The position numbers were made by a program, and so were the translations under genes. This document shows positions 31,670-38,301 of a stretch of DNA of 38,817 bases, piece after piece (position 1 is the first letter of the stretch; each line of letters begins with the position of its first letter). The DNA lies in assembly GCF_028598805.1 (NCBI RefSeq), contig NZ_JAQRFI010000043.1, positions 1 through 38,817 on the forward strand, given 5' to 3'. The DNA comes from Xenorhabdus yunnanensis (GTDB taxonomy: Bacteria > Pseudomonadota > Gammaproteobacteria > Enterobacterales > Enterobacteriaceae). Under the pieces are notes generated by a model. That model made no database searches. It saw nothing but the letters and a program-made list of their open reading frames with translations, and was not told where the DNA came from.

Positions 31670-32316
31670 AGCACTAACTCCTCTAATGCAGACTGGGCAC
31701 GTAATAGGAACTCATTCTTGCCTTCGTCCTCACCTAATTGTTCCAATGGCTTGCCAAACGTGACCGAACAAAGAATTGGCACCAAGAGTTTTTTTCCTTT
31801 CGGCAGAGCACGGTTCAAATTCTTCAAATAAACTGGCACTACCTCAGCATCAGGGTATTTACGAACCAAATGATACAAACCACCCTTGAACGGATTGATT
31901 TGTTCACCATCTCCCCGAGTTCCCTCCGGAAAGATAATCAAAGACTCTTTTTGAGCTAAAACTGCTTCCAATGGCGCGAGTACCCTCTTTTTCTGCGAGG
32001 TTTCTCCATTACGTTCAATTAATACCGCGCGAAATACCTTATGGACGAGATAGCGGCGTAGTTTTGTTTTGTCCCAATAATCACAGGCAGCAACAGGATG
32101 AACTTGATATCGCAACGCAGGGGGAAGCCCAGACCAAATCACTAACCCATCGAGATGACTGGAATGATTAGCATAATAAATGCGGCTCACAATTGATGGC
32201 TCGCAGCCAATCCATCGCGACTGCACACCAGTTAGAAGACGACATAAACCTGATAGCGTGGCACCCACGATTTCTGCCAACAGGCTGATTTCATAAAAAT
32301 TATCCATGTTGGGCAT
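31666..32316 (-). CDS. 1-acylglycerol-3-phosphate acyltransferase-like protein (PlsC family)
   Basis: PlsC-type enzymes acylate lysophosphatidate to phosphatidate, the substrate of CdsA. It has 216 residues. The catalytic HX4D motif is NHSSHLD (H51, D56) and the acceptor-binding motif is FPEGTRGDG (E131-G-T-R134). It is short and has only weak membrane character, like YnbA/YihG-type accessory acyltransferases. Two starts are possible, ATG 32316 (AAAGGG at good spacing) and ATG 32307. It is first in a putative operon with the CdsA-like gene and fieF. The housekeeping plsC is expected elsewhere. Confidence 0.85.
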   Translation of the reverse strand: MPNMDNFYEISLLAEIVGATLSGLCRLLTGVQSRWIGCEPSIVSRIYYANHSSHLDGLVIWSGLPPALRYQVHPVAACDYWDKTKLRRYLVHKVFRAVLIERNGETSQKKRVLAPLEAVLAQKESLIIFPEGTRGDGEQINPFKGGLYHLVRKYPDAEVVPVYLKNLNRALPKGKKLLVPILCSVTFGKPLEQLGEDEGKNEFLLRAQSALEELVL

Positions 32317-32599
32317 CCTTATCCCTTTTATGTGAAGTGAGAGTGATAAGATTTTTAAATAACGGGAGAATAGAACATAAGATAATCAATATTGGTCAGG
32401 ATAACAACAGATTGGAGGGAGAATTAATTGATAAGCAATTCTTTCATTAGTTGAGAAATTGTCCTTGGAATCTCATGGAGTAAACTTAAAAATCCTCCAG
32501 AATTTGTGCCAAGTTATAACATCGTATTTTTATTCGTGCCTGTATTATGAAAATGGTACAAAATACCGATCAGAAATCCACTTTTATTCCGGTAAAGCC
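32317..32599. other. Divergent spacer before the O-antigen-ligase gene
   Basis: This AT-rich DNA has no supportable gene. An open frame from TTG at 32459 joins the downstream gene but reads as non-conserved sequence. A strong Shine-Dalgarno-like GGAGGGAG at 32414-32421 is followed only by an 8-codon frame. I looked for a JUMPstart/ops element (GGCGGTAGCGTG) and did not see one. Confidence 0.45.
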
Positions 32600-33817
32600 A
32601 TGTTTAAAGAAACCGTTAAAAATTATTTATCTTGGAGTACTTTTTTCGTCGGTGGTTACATCGCGCTTGTCTATGTCACAGGCATCACGCGCTATAAAAA
32701 TCTATTTTTTGCATTGATAGCATTAACCGCACTCTACTTTCTTATTAAGAATCCCAAAGGATGCCTCTGTGCGTTGAAAAACAACATCGTACTGACTTTG
32801 GGAATATTAACTTTGGCTTACCTCTATTCGATTGCTATTTCACCTGATCCCAAGCTCAGTTTTAGTGAAATCAAAACGCCTTTTTTTAGAGATGTTGTTC
32901 TCTCCAGTATTCTCATTACGTTAGCATTAAGTCATACGAATGTGCTTAAAATTCAGAAAATGATTATTGGTTCATTTTTACTTGGATTGTTATTCATCAC
33001 GCTGAAAGAAATGTACCTATTTTATCTAGATTATCAGAACGATATTATGCCATTCACCAACTATAATCATCGCAGCGTGTCAGATGGTATTGTTTTCTTC
33101 TTTCCAGCATTAGTGGCCCTTTGGCATTTTCAAAAAACTCAAAATTATGTTCGTTTAACACTGACAATTTTGCTCATTTTATCCGTGCTTTTTGTATTGT
33201 TGGGCACCCTTTCCAGAGGAGCTTGGCTTGCAATTTTTGTTATGTTTTTCATGATGATCATTATGAACAAAAACTGGAAAACGTTAATTGCCAGTATTGT
33301 TTTTGTCTGCGCCGCCATCTTTGCCATCAAATCTGATTACCTGATCAAAGGCTCTGCTTTGACTTACAAGTTAGAACAAACCGACAGTAGTTACCGATAT
33401 AGCAATGGAACGCAAGGCTCAGCACTCACTTTAATTCTGGAAAACCCAATCAAAGGCTATGGTACCGGCAACAAAATCTATGACCAAATTTATAACGATA
33501 ACGTTAAGAATTACCCTGATTGGACATTTAGAACTTCCCTTGGCCCTCATAATATTTTCCTGACAATTTGGTTTTCTGCCGGAATCTTGGGTTTAAGCGC
33601 CTTTTTATTTTTAATCCTCTCTTATCTGAAACAATCGGCTCAAGAGTGGAATGCAAGCATCAACTGCAATAAACAAGCTGCATTAATCTTACTTATCTCT
33701 TTCTTTGGCTATTTTATTGTTAGGGGAAATTTTGAAAGTGTTCATTTGAATATCTTAGGAATTTATCTTGGTTTGCTAATCGCGCTGTGTCAACAAAGAT
33801 TGAATAAAACAATATAG
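32600..33817 (+). CDS. waaL: O-antigen ligase (WaaL/RfaL family) membrane protein
   Basis: WaaL transfers undecaprenyl-linked O-polysaccharide to lipid A-core on the periplasmic face. From ATG at 32600 (GGTAAAG upstream) the product is 405 residues with about 11-12 hydrophobic helices. The large periplasmic loop lies before the Wzy_C-type end. The functional arginine is in LSRGAW (R206) and the functional histidine in GPHN (H317), the two hallmark positions of the family. WaaL, Wzy polymerase and PglL are hard to tell apart by sequence; the adjacent core-type glycosyltransferase favours WaaL. Its AT content is higher than that of the housekeeping genes, as is common for LPS loci. Confidence 0.78.
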   Translation: MFKETVKNYLSWSTFFVGGYIALVYVTGITRYKNLFFALIALTALYFLIKNPKGCLCALKNNIVLTLGILTLAYLYSIAISPDPKLSFSEIKTPFFRDVVLSSILITLALSHTNVLKIQKMIIGSFLLGLLFITLKEMYLFYLDYQNDIMPFTNYNHRSVSDGIVFFFPALVALWHFQKTQNYVRLTLTILLILSVLFVLLGTLSRGAWLAIFVMFFMMIIMNKNWKTLIASIVFVCAAIFAIKSDYLIKGSALTYKLEQTDSSYRYSNGTQGSALTLILENPIKGYGTGNKIYDQIYNDNVKNYPDWTFRTSLGPHNIFLTIWFSAGILGLSAFLFLILSYLKQSAQEWNASINCNKQAALILLISFFGYFIVRGNFESVHLNILGIYLGLLIALCQQRLNKTI

Positions 33818-33835
33818 AGATTTAAACGCTAATGA

Positions 33836-33868
33836 TTACAGGCTATTCCAAAAATGAATAGCCTGTAA
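33836..33868. terminator. Hairpin between convergent waaL-like and glycosyltransferase genes
   Basis: A perfect 13-bp stem TTACAGGCTATTC / GAATAGCCTGTAA with a 7-nt loop lies between two converging stop codons. Neither side has a strong U-run, but its place suggests a shared transcription end. Confidence 0.6.
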
Positions 33869-33879
33869 AATAAATACCG

Positions 33880-35019
33880 TTAAAACCACTCAGACAACAC
33901 AGTAGTTAGAGACTCACTTACCGTATGCCAATCGTAGTTTGTAAGAGCCATTTCTTTACCCTTTTCAGTAACATCGTGTAATCGACTATCTGACAGCGTA
34001 TCTAAAATATCCTGAGCGATACTCTCTGGAGATAATGGCTCTTGCAGTAAGAAACCTGTATTGTTGGGAACCACAAACTCTTTGATTCCCCCTCTTGGAC
34101 TAGCCAAAACAGGTGTACCTCTCGCCATTGACTCTAATGCAACCATACAAAATGGCTCCTCCCACAATGAAGGAACAACCGTTAAATCAGCAAGTGAATA
34201 AACCTGATGCATATTTGCAGGCGGAATATTTCCTGCCAAAACACAACACTCTGTCATCTCCAACGCTTTATCAACGACTTTTTTACGGTAAATCTCACGC
34301 TCACCTTTTGTATTTTTTGTGTGTTCTCCGATCAAAAGAAGTGTGATTTGTGTATCCTTTTTATGCAATAAGGATACAGCTTCCATTAACTCAAGCACTC
34401 CTTTCCTCTTATCTAATCGCCCAGCATACAAAATGATTTTTGCCGTATTTTTGAGACCAAAGCGCTCCCTTTTCCAGCAACTTTGTTGCATATAAAGCAT
34501 CTTATCAATACCATTTGGCACAACTTTAATGTTCTCTAACTTCGCTTCATTACGAAAAAAATCAGCCAGAAAATGACTTGGAGTAATAAGTTTTACCTCA
34601 GTACCCAAAGTAGTGACGTTATGCTTATTATGCAGGTGAAGTACCATCTGTTCTTCAGGATAATACTGCTTAATCTCGTTATAAAGTGAAACGGAGTTTT
34701 GAATAATCAAAATAGGTTTGTCATGGGGCTGGTTTTGGCTACAGGAAACTGTGTCTATCACCCTTTTGACATAAGGGTAAGGATCTAAGCGGGACCATTT
34801 CCTGAAAAAACGTTTATAAATTGCGCTAGTGTATATTCTATGGATGGTGGAATATTCACTGATTTTTTCTACAGTTTTCTCTGTTCTTTCTCCTTTACAG
34901 ATAATTAAATTATTAGCTTGACTGATTTTGGCAACGTTATAGATCCACCACTCTACTGCAGCTGCATAATTTGGGGGAATGGAATGAAATTCAGGAGCAA
35001 CAAAAATAAATTTTTTCAT
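33880..35019 (-). CDS. GT4-family glycosyltransferase (GT-B fold), probably LPS core
   Basis: The family transfers sugars from nucleotide sugars at the inner membrane. The product is 379 residues. The C-terminal GT-B half has AGRLDKRKGV (R201, K206) and the EX7E donor motif EPFCMVALE (E288, E296), followed by GTPVLASPRGG. The N-terminal half starts MKKFIFVAPEFHSIPP, an acceptor-side loop of the MSMEG/WaaG type. Sugar and acceptor cannot be told. It is convergent with the waaL-like gene, so the two probably serve one surface-glycan locus although they are not co-transcribed. Confidence 0.82.
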   Translation of the reverse strand: MKKFIFVAPEFHSIPPNYAAAVEWWIYNVAKISQANNLIICKGERTEKTVEKISEYSTIHRIYTSAIYKRFFRKWSRLDPYPYVKRVIDTVSCSQNQPHDKPILIIQNSVSLYNEIKQYYPEEQMVLHLHNKHNVTTLGTEVKLITPSHFLADFFRNEAKLENIKVVPNGIDKMLYMQQSCWKRERFGLKNTAKIILYAGRLDKRKGVLELMEAVSLLHKKDTQITLLLIGEHTKNTKGEREIYRKKVVDKALEMTECCVLAGNIPPANMHQVYSLADLTVVPSLWEEPFCMVALESMARGTPVLASPRGGIKEFVVPNNTGFLLQEPLSPESIAQDILDTLSDSRLHDVTEKGKEMALTNYDWHTVSESLTTVLSEWF

Positions 35020-35094
35020 GAGAAAAGCAATCAGTAGAAATCATTCATCGGATTAGATAAAAAAAGATCAGTTTATGCAAGCAAACTACAATCG

Positions 35095-35120
35095 AAAAAA
35101 AAAGCCCCTCACGGGGGCTG
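35095..35120 (-). terminator. Intrinsic terminator on the minus strand
   Basis: Read on the minus strand, AGCCCC pairs with GGGGCT around a 5-nt loop and is followed by T9. It lies 76 bp upstream of the glycosyltransferase start codon, so it isolates that gene from transcription arriving from the right, or ends a small transcript. Confidence 0.8.
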
Positions 35121-35215
35121 AAAGACAGGGATGGTGTTTGTTTTTAAAACACAAAACATTGTAATAAAAGGATTTATAGATAAAAGTGTCCACACCATGA
35201 CCACATCGACAATAT

Positions 35216-35250
35216 AAAAAAAGCCCTTCGTACTTCGAGGGGCTTTTTTG
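35216..35250. terminator. Bidirectional intrinsic terminator
   Basis: AAAAAAAGCCCTTCG pairs with CGAGGGGCTTTTTT through a long stem with one wobble pair and a TACTT loop. A/T runs on both sides allow function in both directions. No annotated gene ends close to it on either strand. Confidence 0.85.
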
Positions 35251-35453
35251 TTTCTGTTAGACAGTGCCGCAAAAGTGTCGCACAAGATTTTATGACTCTT
35301 GATGCTCAACCTATTGTTTAATAGTTTTCCTTCCTCTTTTACTCATGTCCACTTTACACCCACTCAAAATAAATCAATGTCCATACTACTTTTCTTTAAA
35401 CCTGAATCCGCTATCCTTACCACGCTTTTTTAATATTTAAGGATGATTAATCT

Positions 35454-35960
35454 ATGGCACTAAAAAAATGTAAAGAGTGTGGGAAAGAAGTTTCTACATC
35501 AGCGAAAACATGTCCACACTGCGGGGTTAAAGATCCCGGAGTGGGGGCCAAAGAAAAGTTGGGTGGTTGTTTGATTCTAATAATTCTCGTCGCACTTGCA
35601 GCAATCTACTTTTCAAGAATAGATGAAACCAATAACACTGAAACAGTGTCAGCTACAAAAACTTGTACATCAACTGATACTCAGTGCCTATTTGATCAAA
35701 ATTGGCCAAAAGCTGCAATGCAGTGCAAAACTCCAATACAGAAGTTAGCTAAATATGATTATGAATGGACGGACGGAATTTTGACACCAATGTTCTCGCA
35801 CTCTCGACTCGATGCAAAAAACAACCAAATGACCTTCATCGGGGATAAAGTTAAATTCACTAATGGATTTAATGCGAAAGTTCCTATGATTTATGACTGT
35901 ACAATGGACTTAAGTAGTAAAGCGATTCTAGATGTAAGAGTTGAGCAAGGAAGGCTATAA
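35454..35960 (+). CDS. Zinc-ribbon single-pass membrane protein
   Basis: The specific function is unknown. It has 168 residues. The N-terminal zinc ribbon has C6-x2-C9 and C20-x2-C23 (KKCKECGKEV, TCPHCG). One membrane helix follows at about 38-54. The outer part (55-168) contains four more cysteines, C71, C78, C91 and C149, that could form two disulfides if periplasmic. Similar zinc-ribbon plus helix proteins are frequent in enterobacterial accessory DNA. AAGGA precedes the ATG by 10 nt. It is AT-rich and stands alone between the glycosyltransferase locus and the tail module, so it may be a passenger gene of the mobile element. Confidence 0.75.
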   Translation: MALKKCKECGKEVSTSAKTCPHCGVKDPGVGAKEKLGGCLILIILVALAAIYFSRIDETNNTETVSATKTCTSTDTQCLFDQNWPKAAMQCKTPIQKLAKYDYEWTDGILTPMFSHSRLDAKNNQMTFIGDKVKFTNGFNAKVPMIYDCTMDLSSKAILDVRVEQGRL

Positions 35961-35981
35961 ATTTCAGTTTCCCTTTTCCCT

Positions 35982-36030
35982 CAAAGCCGCACAAAACCTG
36001 AATTATTTAATATGTTGCGGCTTTGTCTTT
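35982..36030 (+). terminator. Terminator after the zinc-ribbon gene
   Basis: CAAAGCCGCA (35982-35991) and TGCGGCTTTG (36016-36025) form a 10-bp perfect stem with a 24-nt loop, followed by TCTTTT. It starts 22 bp after the stop codon. Confidence 0.6.
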
Positions 36031-36238
36031 TGATCCATTCTTTCACGTAAAATAGAATTTTTACTTTAATATCATTGCATTGACATTTCTCCCGCGATCC
36101 GCTTTTGATCCAAAAACTGAAATTGACTGAAAATCTTTTCAATCCTTTCAGTTTATAATTTCCCCCACAGCGCCAGCACTAGTGCGCTCTGGTGACTCCC
36201 TTTGTAGTATTTTAAAACTGAAAAAATTTTTTGATCCA
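36028..36238. repeat. Three dispersed TTTTGATCCA repeats
   Basis: The decamer occurs at 36028-36037, 36103-36112 and 36229-36238. The last two extend to TTTTGATCCAAAA. AAACTGAAA also occurs as direct copies at 36114-36122 and 36215-36223. The copies are spaced 75 and 126 bp apart and are in the same orientation. Confidence 0.7.
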
Positions 36239-36409
36239 AAACGGGCAGGCGGGTGCGGTGTAGTCCGTTTTACGTGGGGCTTACGTTTATTTCGTGGGGA
36301 TTGTGCTGCGTGAGATTGACACAGGAATGCAGATCCAAATGAACCATTATGAGTAGTGAATCGAAAGATAAACGGTGTTGGGTGCGTTTGGTGGCGTTTA
36401 ATGAGGGAA

Positions 36410-36440
36410 CAAAAATAAACCCTACCGAAGCAGGGTTATT
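36410..36440 (-). terminator. Probable terminator of the tail-module operon
   Basis: On the minus strand AATAACCCT pairs with AGGG(T)TTATT (one bulge, 8-nt loop), then TTTTTG. It lies about 220 bp downstream of the stop of the hub gene, the last gene of the minus-strand module. It also falls inside a 38-codon plus-strand frame, so either reading may be incidental. Confidence 0.5.
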
Positions 36441-36663
36441 TGATAAACAGGCAATCAATTGGTGAGGTTGATTGTGCTGTCTTTAGGTTGATAAGGGGGG
36501 TATCTGGGAGCCAACGGATGAAAGTCTACTGACACCGCCATCATCGTTTTCAACGCGGTAATTGCACGTTGAAAATTAATCCGTACATTTCTAACGTAGA
36601 ACTCAAATCTTACTTCTTACCCCTCAAAATAGCAATCTCACTCATTCGTAAGATAAGTAATAC

Positions 36664-38301
36664 TTACCCAATCACGGGCGAATACTTCTGTTTCAGTCCA
36701 TCCGATTTATGGGCGGTGCCTCTAATGGCGCTGGCGTTCTGCGGTGTGCCGGTATTGTGATGGGTATGGGCGGCGGTCAGTTCCGCCAGTTCCCTGACCA
36801 CATCCAGTGTATCCAACATCAACGTCATCACGTTAATTTGCGGGCTACCCACCCAGACCACAGGCGCAACGATTTCCTGTTTGACGCCCGCAATGCTCTG
36901 TTTCAGCAGGCCGATTTTCTCTATCAGTGTTTGCCCCACGTCGATGTTGGCATTTTTCCCCACACTGGCGACGAAATTCGATGAGGTTGCCACGCTGTAG
37001 TCACCCTCTGCGATTTGCTGGACAGCGCCCGCCAATAAGGTGGATGTGCCTAACACCATCGTTTTATCCGTGGCCTGAATGGTGGTATCACGGGCGACCA
37101 CCGTGCGGGTTTCCGTGTCAGCTTTGATTTCACGGTGCATGGACGATTCGTTAATGGTCTGGTCGGTCTGGCGTATCCAGTTCCCTGCCTGTGTCACCCG
37201 CTGCGAGACTTCCGCCCGCTGCTGCTGCAACTGTTCACCGGGTTGGATATCCGGCAGGGTGTTGCCCTGACTCAGGGTCTGGCGGATAAAGGGTTTATCC
37301 GGTCGTCCGCCCTCGAAAGCAATCTCAACCACCGTGCCGATGGGCGGATACTGGAACATGCCCGATTCACCACCTGCCATCGGCAAAGGCAGCGGCACGG
37401 CACGATAAACCGGGGCGGCGGCATCTTTGCCGTTATCATCCAGCAACTGCACATCGACGGCATAACGCGGGCGGAACGGGTCAGACATATCGCCACTGAC
37501 GGTGTTTTCGGTGTGGGCTTCAATCCGCGCCAGTTTGGGCAGATGCAGCCCGGCGGATAATTCAGGGTAAGCCGCATCAATCTGGCGCTGGGCGGGGGTT
37601 TTGTTCTCTGTCTGGCCTTTCGGCTGCCATGTGATGCCCATGTTTTCATTCAACAGGTTGACCTTGGTCAGCCGCTGCTGATTGACCACAAAGCCGGGGC
37701 GCAGGGATTGGATCATCGGCAGGGTCATGGCATTGCCTGCCGACTGGCTCTGGCTGAATTCATTCGGGATTTCAGCGGGTTTATCCTTAAACATCGAATG
37801 TGCCCAACTGCCCAGATACACCGAACCATCCGGCAACTGGTGCCAGATATAGTCCTCAATGGCAAAAAGCGGCCCCAGACTGCCCAGCAACTGGTAGCCC
37901 GTGCCGTTATGGGTATAGTGCGGAATGGGTTTATCGGTATAAGGGGCATCCGGTAAGGTGAACGTCAGGCCGCTGTGTTCCTGCAACCACGCCACCATCT
38001 GGCGTAATGTCGGATGCTGAAACGAGCACGGCCACGCTTTATCAAACACGCCGACCAGTTCACGCACGAACAGGCGCTGATACCCGTTCTGAGCAGGCTG
38101 TGCACGTTCCACATAGCCCGTAAACCAGCGCAGCACCAAATCCGTATAGCCCACATCAAGGCGCACCAGTTTCCCGGTGTAATCGGTGGTGGTTTCCGCC
38201 GTGATAAAGCCCCGGCCACAGGATGACAGTTCCAGCATGAGATTGGCATCCACCACATGCACCTCATCGCCGGATAAGTAGAGTCTCTGGATAGGCTTCA
38301 T
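36664..38301 (-). CDS. VgrG-like fused baseplate hub/spike protein
   Basis: The protein appears to join a gpD/gp27-type hub and a gpV/gp5-type spike, as in VgrG, and would form the trimeric puncturing tip of a contractile tail. It has 545 residues. Residues 1-200 resemble the hub (DYTGKLVRLDVGY, RWFTGYVERAQP, FVRELVGVFDKAWP). Residues about 277-345 are the OB-fold (RYAVDVQLLDDNG, FQYPPIGTVVEIAFEGGRPD, PFIRQT). Residues 385-455 are a Thr/Val-rich, repeat-like stretch fit for a beta-prism. A His-rich AHTHHNTGTP lies near the C-terminus. Its ATG overlaps the stop of the upstream gene (ATGA). GC content is clearly above that of the chromosome to the left. The exact particle (prophage, tailocin or other) is open. 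Confidence 0.75.
   Translation of the reverse strand: MKPIQRLYLSGDEVHVVDANLMLELSSCGRGFITAETTTDYTGKLVRLDVGYTDLVLRWFTGYVERAQPAQNGYQRLFVRELVGVFDKAWPCSFQHPTLRQMVAWLQEHSGLTFTLPDAPYTDKPIPHYTHNGTGYQLLGSLGPLFAIEDYIWHQLPDGSVYLGSWAHSMFKDKPAEIPNEFSQSQSAGNAMTLPMIQSLRPGFVVNQQRLTKVNLLNENMGITWQPKGQTENKTPAQRQIDAAYPELSAGLHLPKLARIEAHTENTVSGDMSDPFRPRYAVDVQLLDDNGKDAAAPVYRAVPLPLPMAGGESGMFQYPPIGTVVEIAFEGGRPDKPFIRQTLSQGNTLPDIQPGEQLQQQRAEVSQRVTQAGNWIRQTDQTINESSMHREIKADTETRTVVARDTTIQATDKTMVLGTSTLLAGAVQQIAEGDYSVATSSNFVASVGKNANIDVGQTLIEKIGLLKQSIAGVKQEIVAPVVWVGSPQINVMTLMLDTLDVVRELAELTAAHTHHNTGTPQNASAIRGTAHKSDGLKQKYSPVIG

Larger units (their letters stand above)
35020..35453. other. Gene-poor region with two related hairpins
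   Basis: No convincing protein gene is present. Two terminator-like hairpins sit at 35095-35120 and 35216-35250. The left arm of the first (AAAAAAGCCCCTC, 35098-35110) is the exact reverse complement of the right arm of the second (35237-35249). Between them is a 28-codon frame on the plus strand (35131-35217) with a poor ribosome site. A small RNA ending at one of these hairpins is possible. The rest (35251-35453) is the leader of the zinc-ribbon gene. Confidence 0.5.
35961..36663. other. 703-bp region at the edge of the phage-like module
   Basis: No confident gene. In order it holds a terminator for the zinc-ribbon gene (35982-36030), three TTTTGATCCA repeats (36028-36238), an imperfect hairpin AAACTGAAA / TTTCAGTTT (36114-36154), a palindrome GCACTAGTGC (36176-36185), and then a G/T-rich stretch to about 36470. 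That stretch has tiny open frames on the plus strand (one of 38 codons, 36349-36465) and a hairpin with U-rich tail on the minus strand (36410-36440). This is the likely boundary zone of the inserted element; no attachment site could be proven. Confidence 0.5.

Noticed and set aside
32459..32599. Longer start (TTG) for the O-antigen-ligase-like protein
   Set aside because: The first 47 residues would not be membrane-like or conserved. ATG at 32600 with GGTAAAG gives a normal N-terminus.
32317..32599. JUMPstart/ops element expected before a glycan locus
   Set aside because: No match to GGCGGTAGCGTG was seen on either strand.
35131..35217. 28-codon ORF ending at the bidirectional terminator
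   Set aside because: The AGGG is too close to the ATG to be a good ribosome site and no leader-type codon run is present. It is kept only as a remark in the hairpin finding.
36709..38226. Several plus-strand and alternate-frame ORFs of 60-140 codons across the tail module
   Set aside because: They are shadows caused by the high GC content of the hub gene. They show no family motifs, whereas the minus-strand frame has the clear hub/OB-fold pattern.
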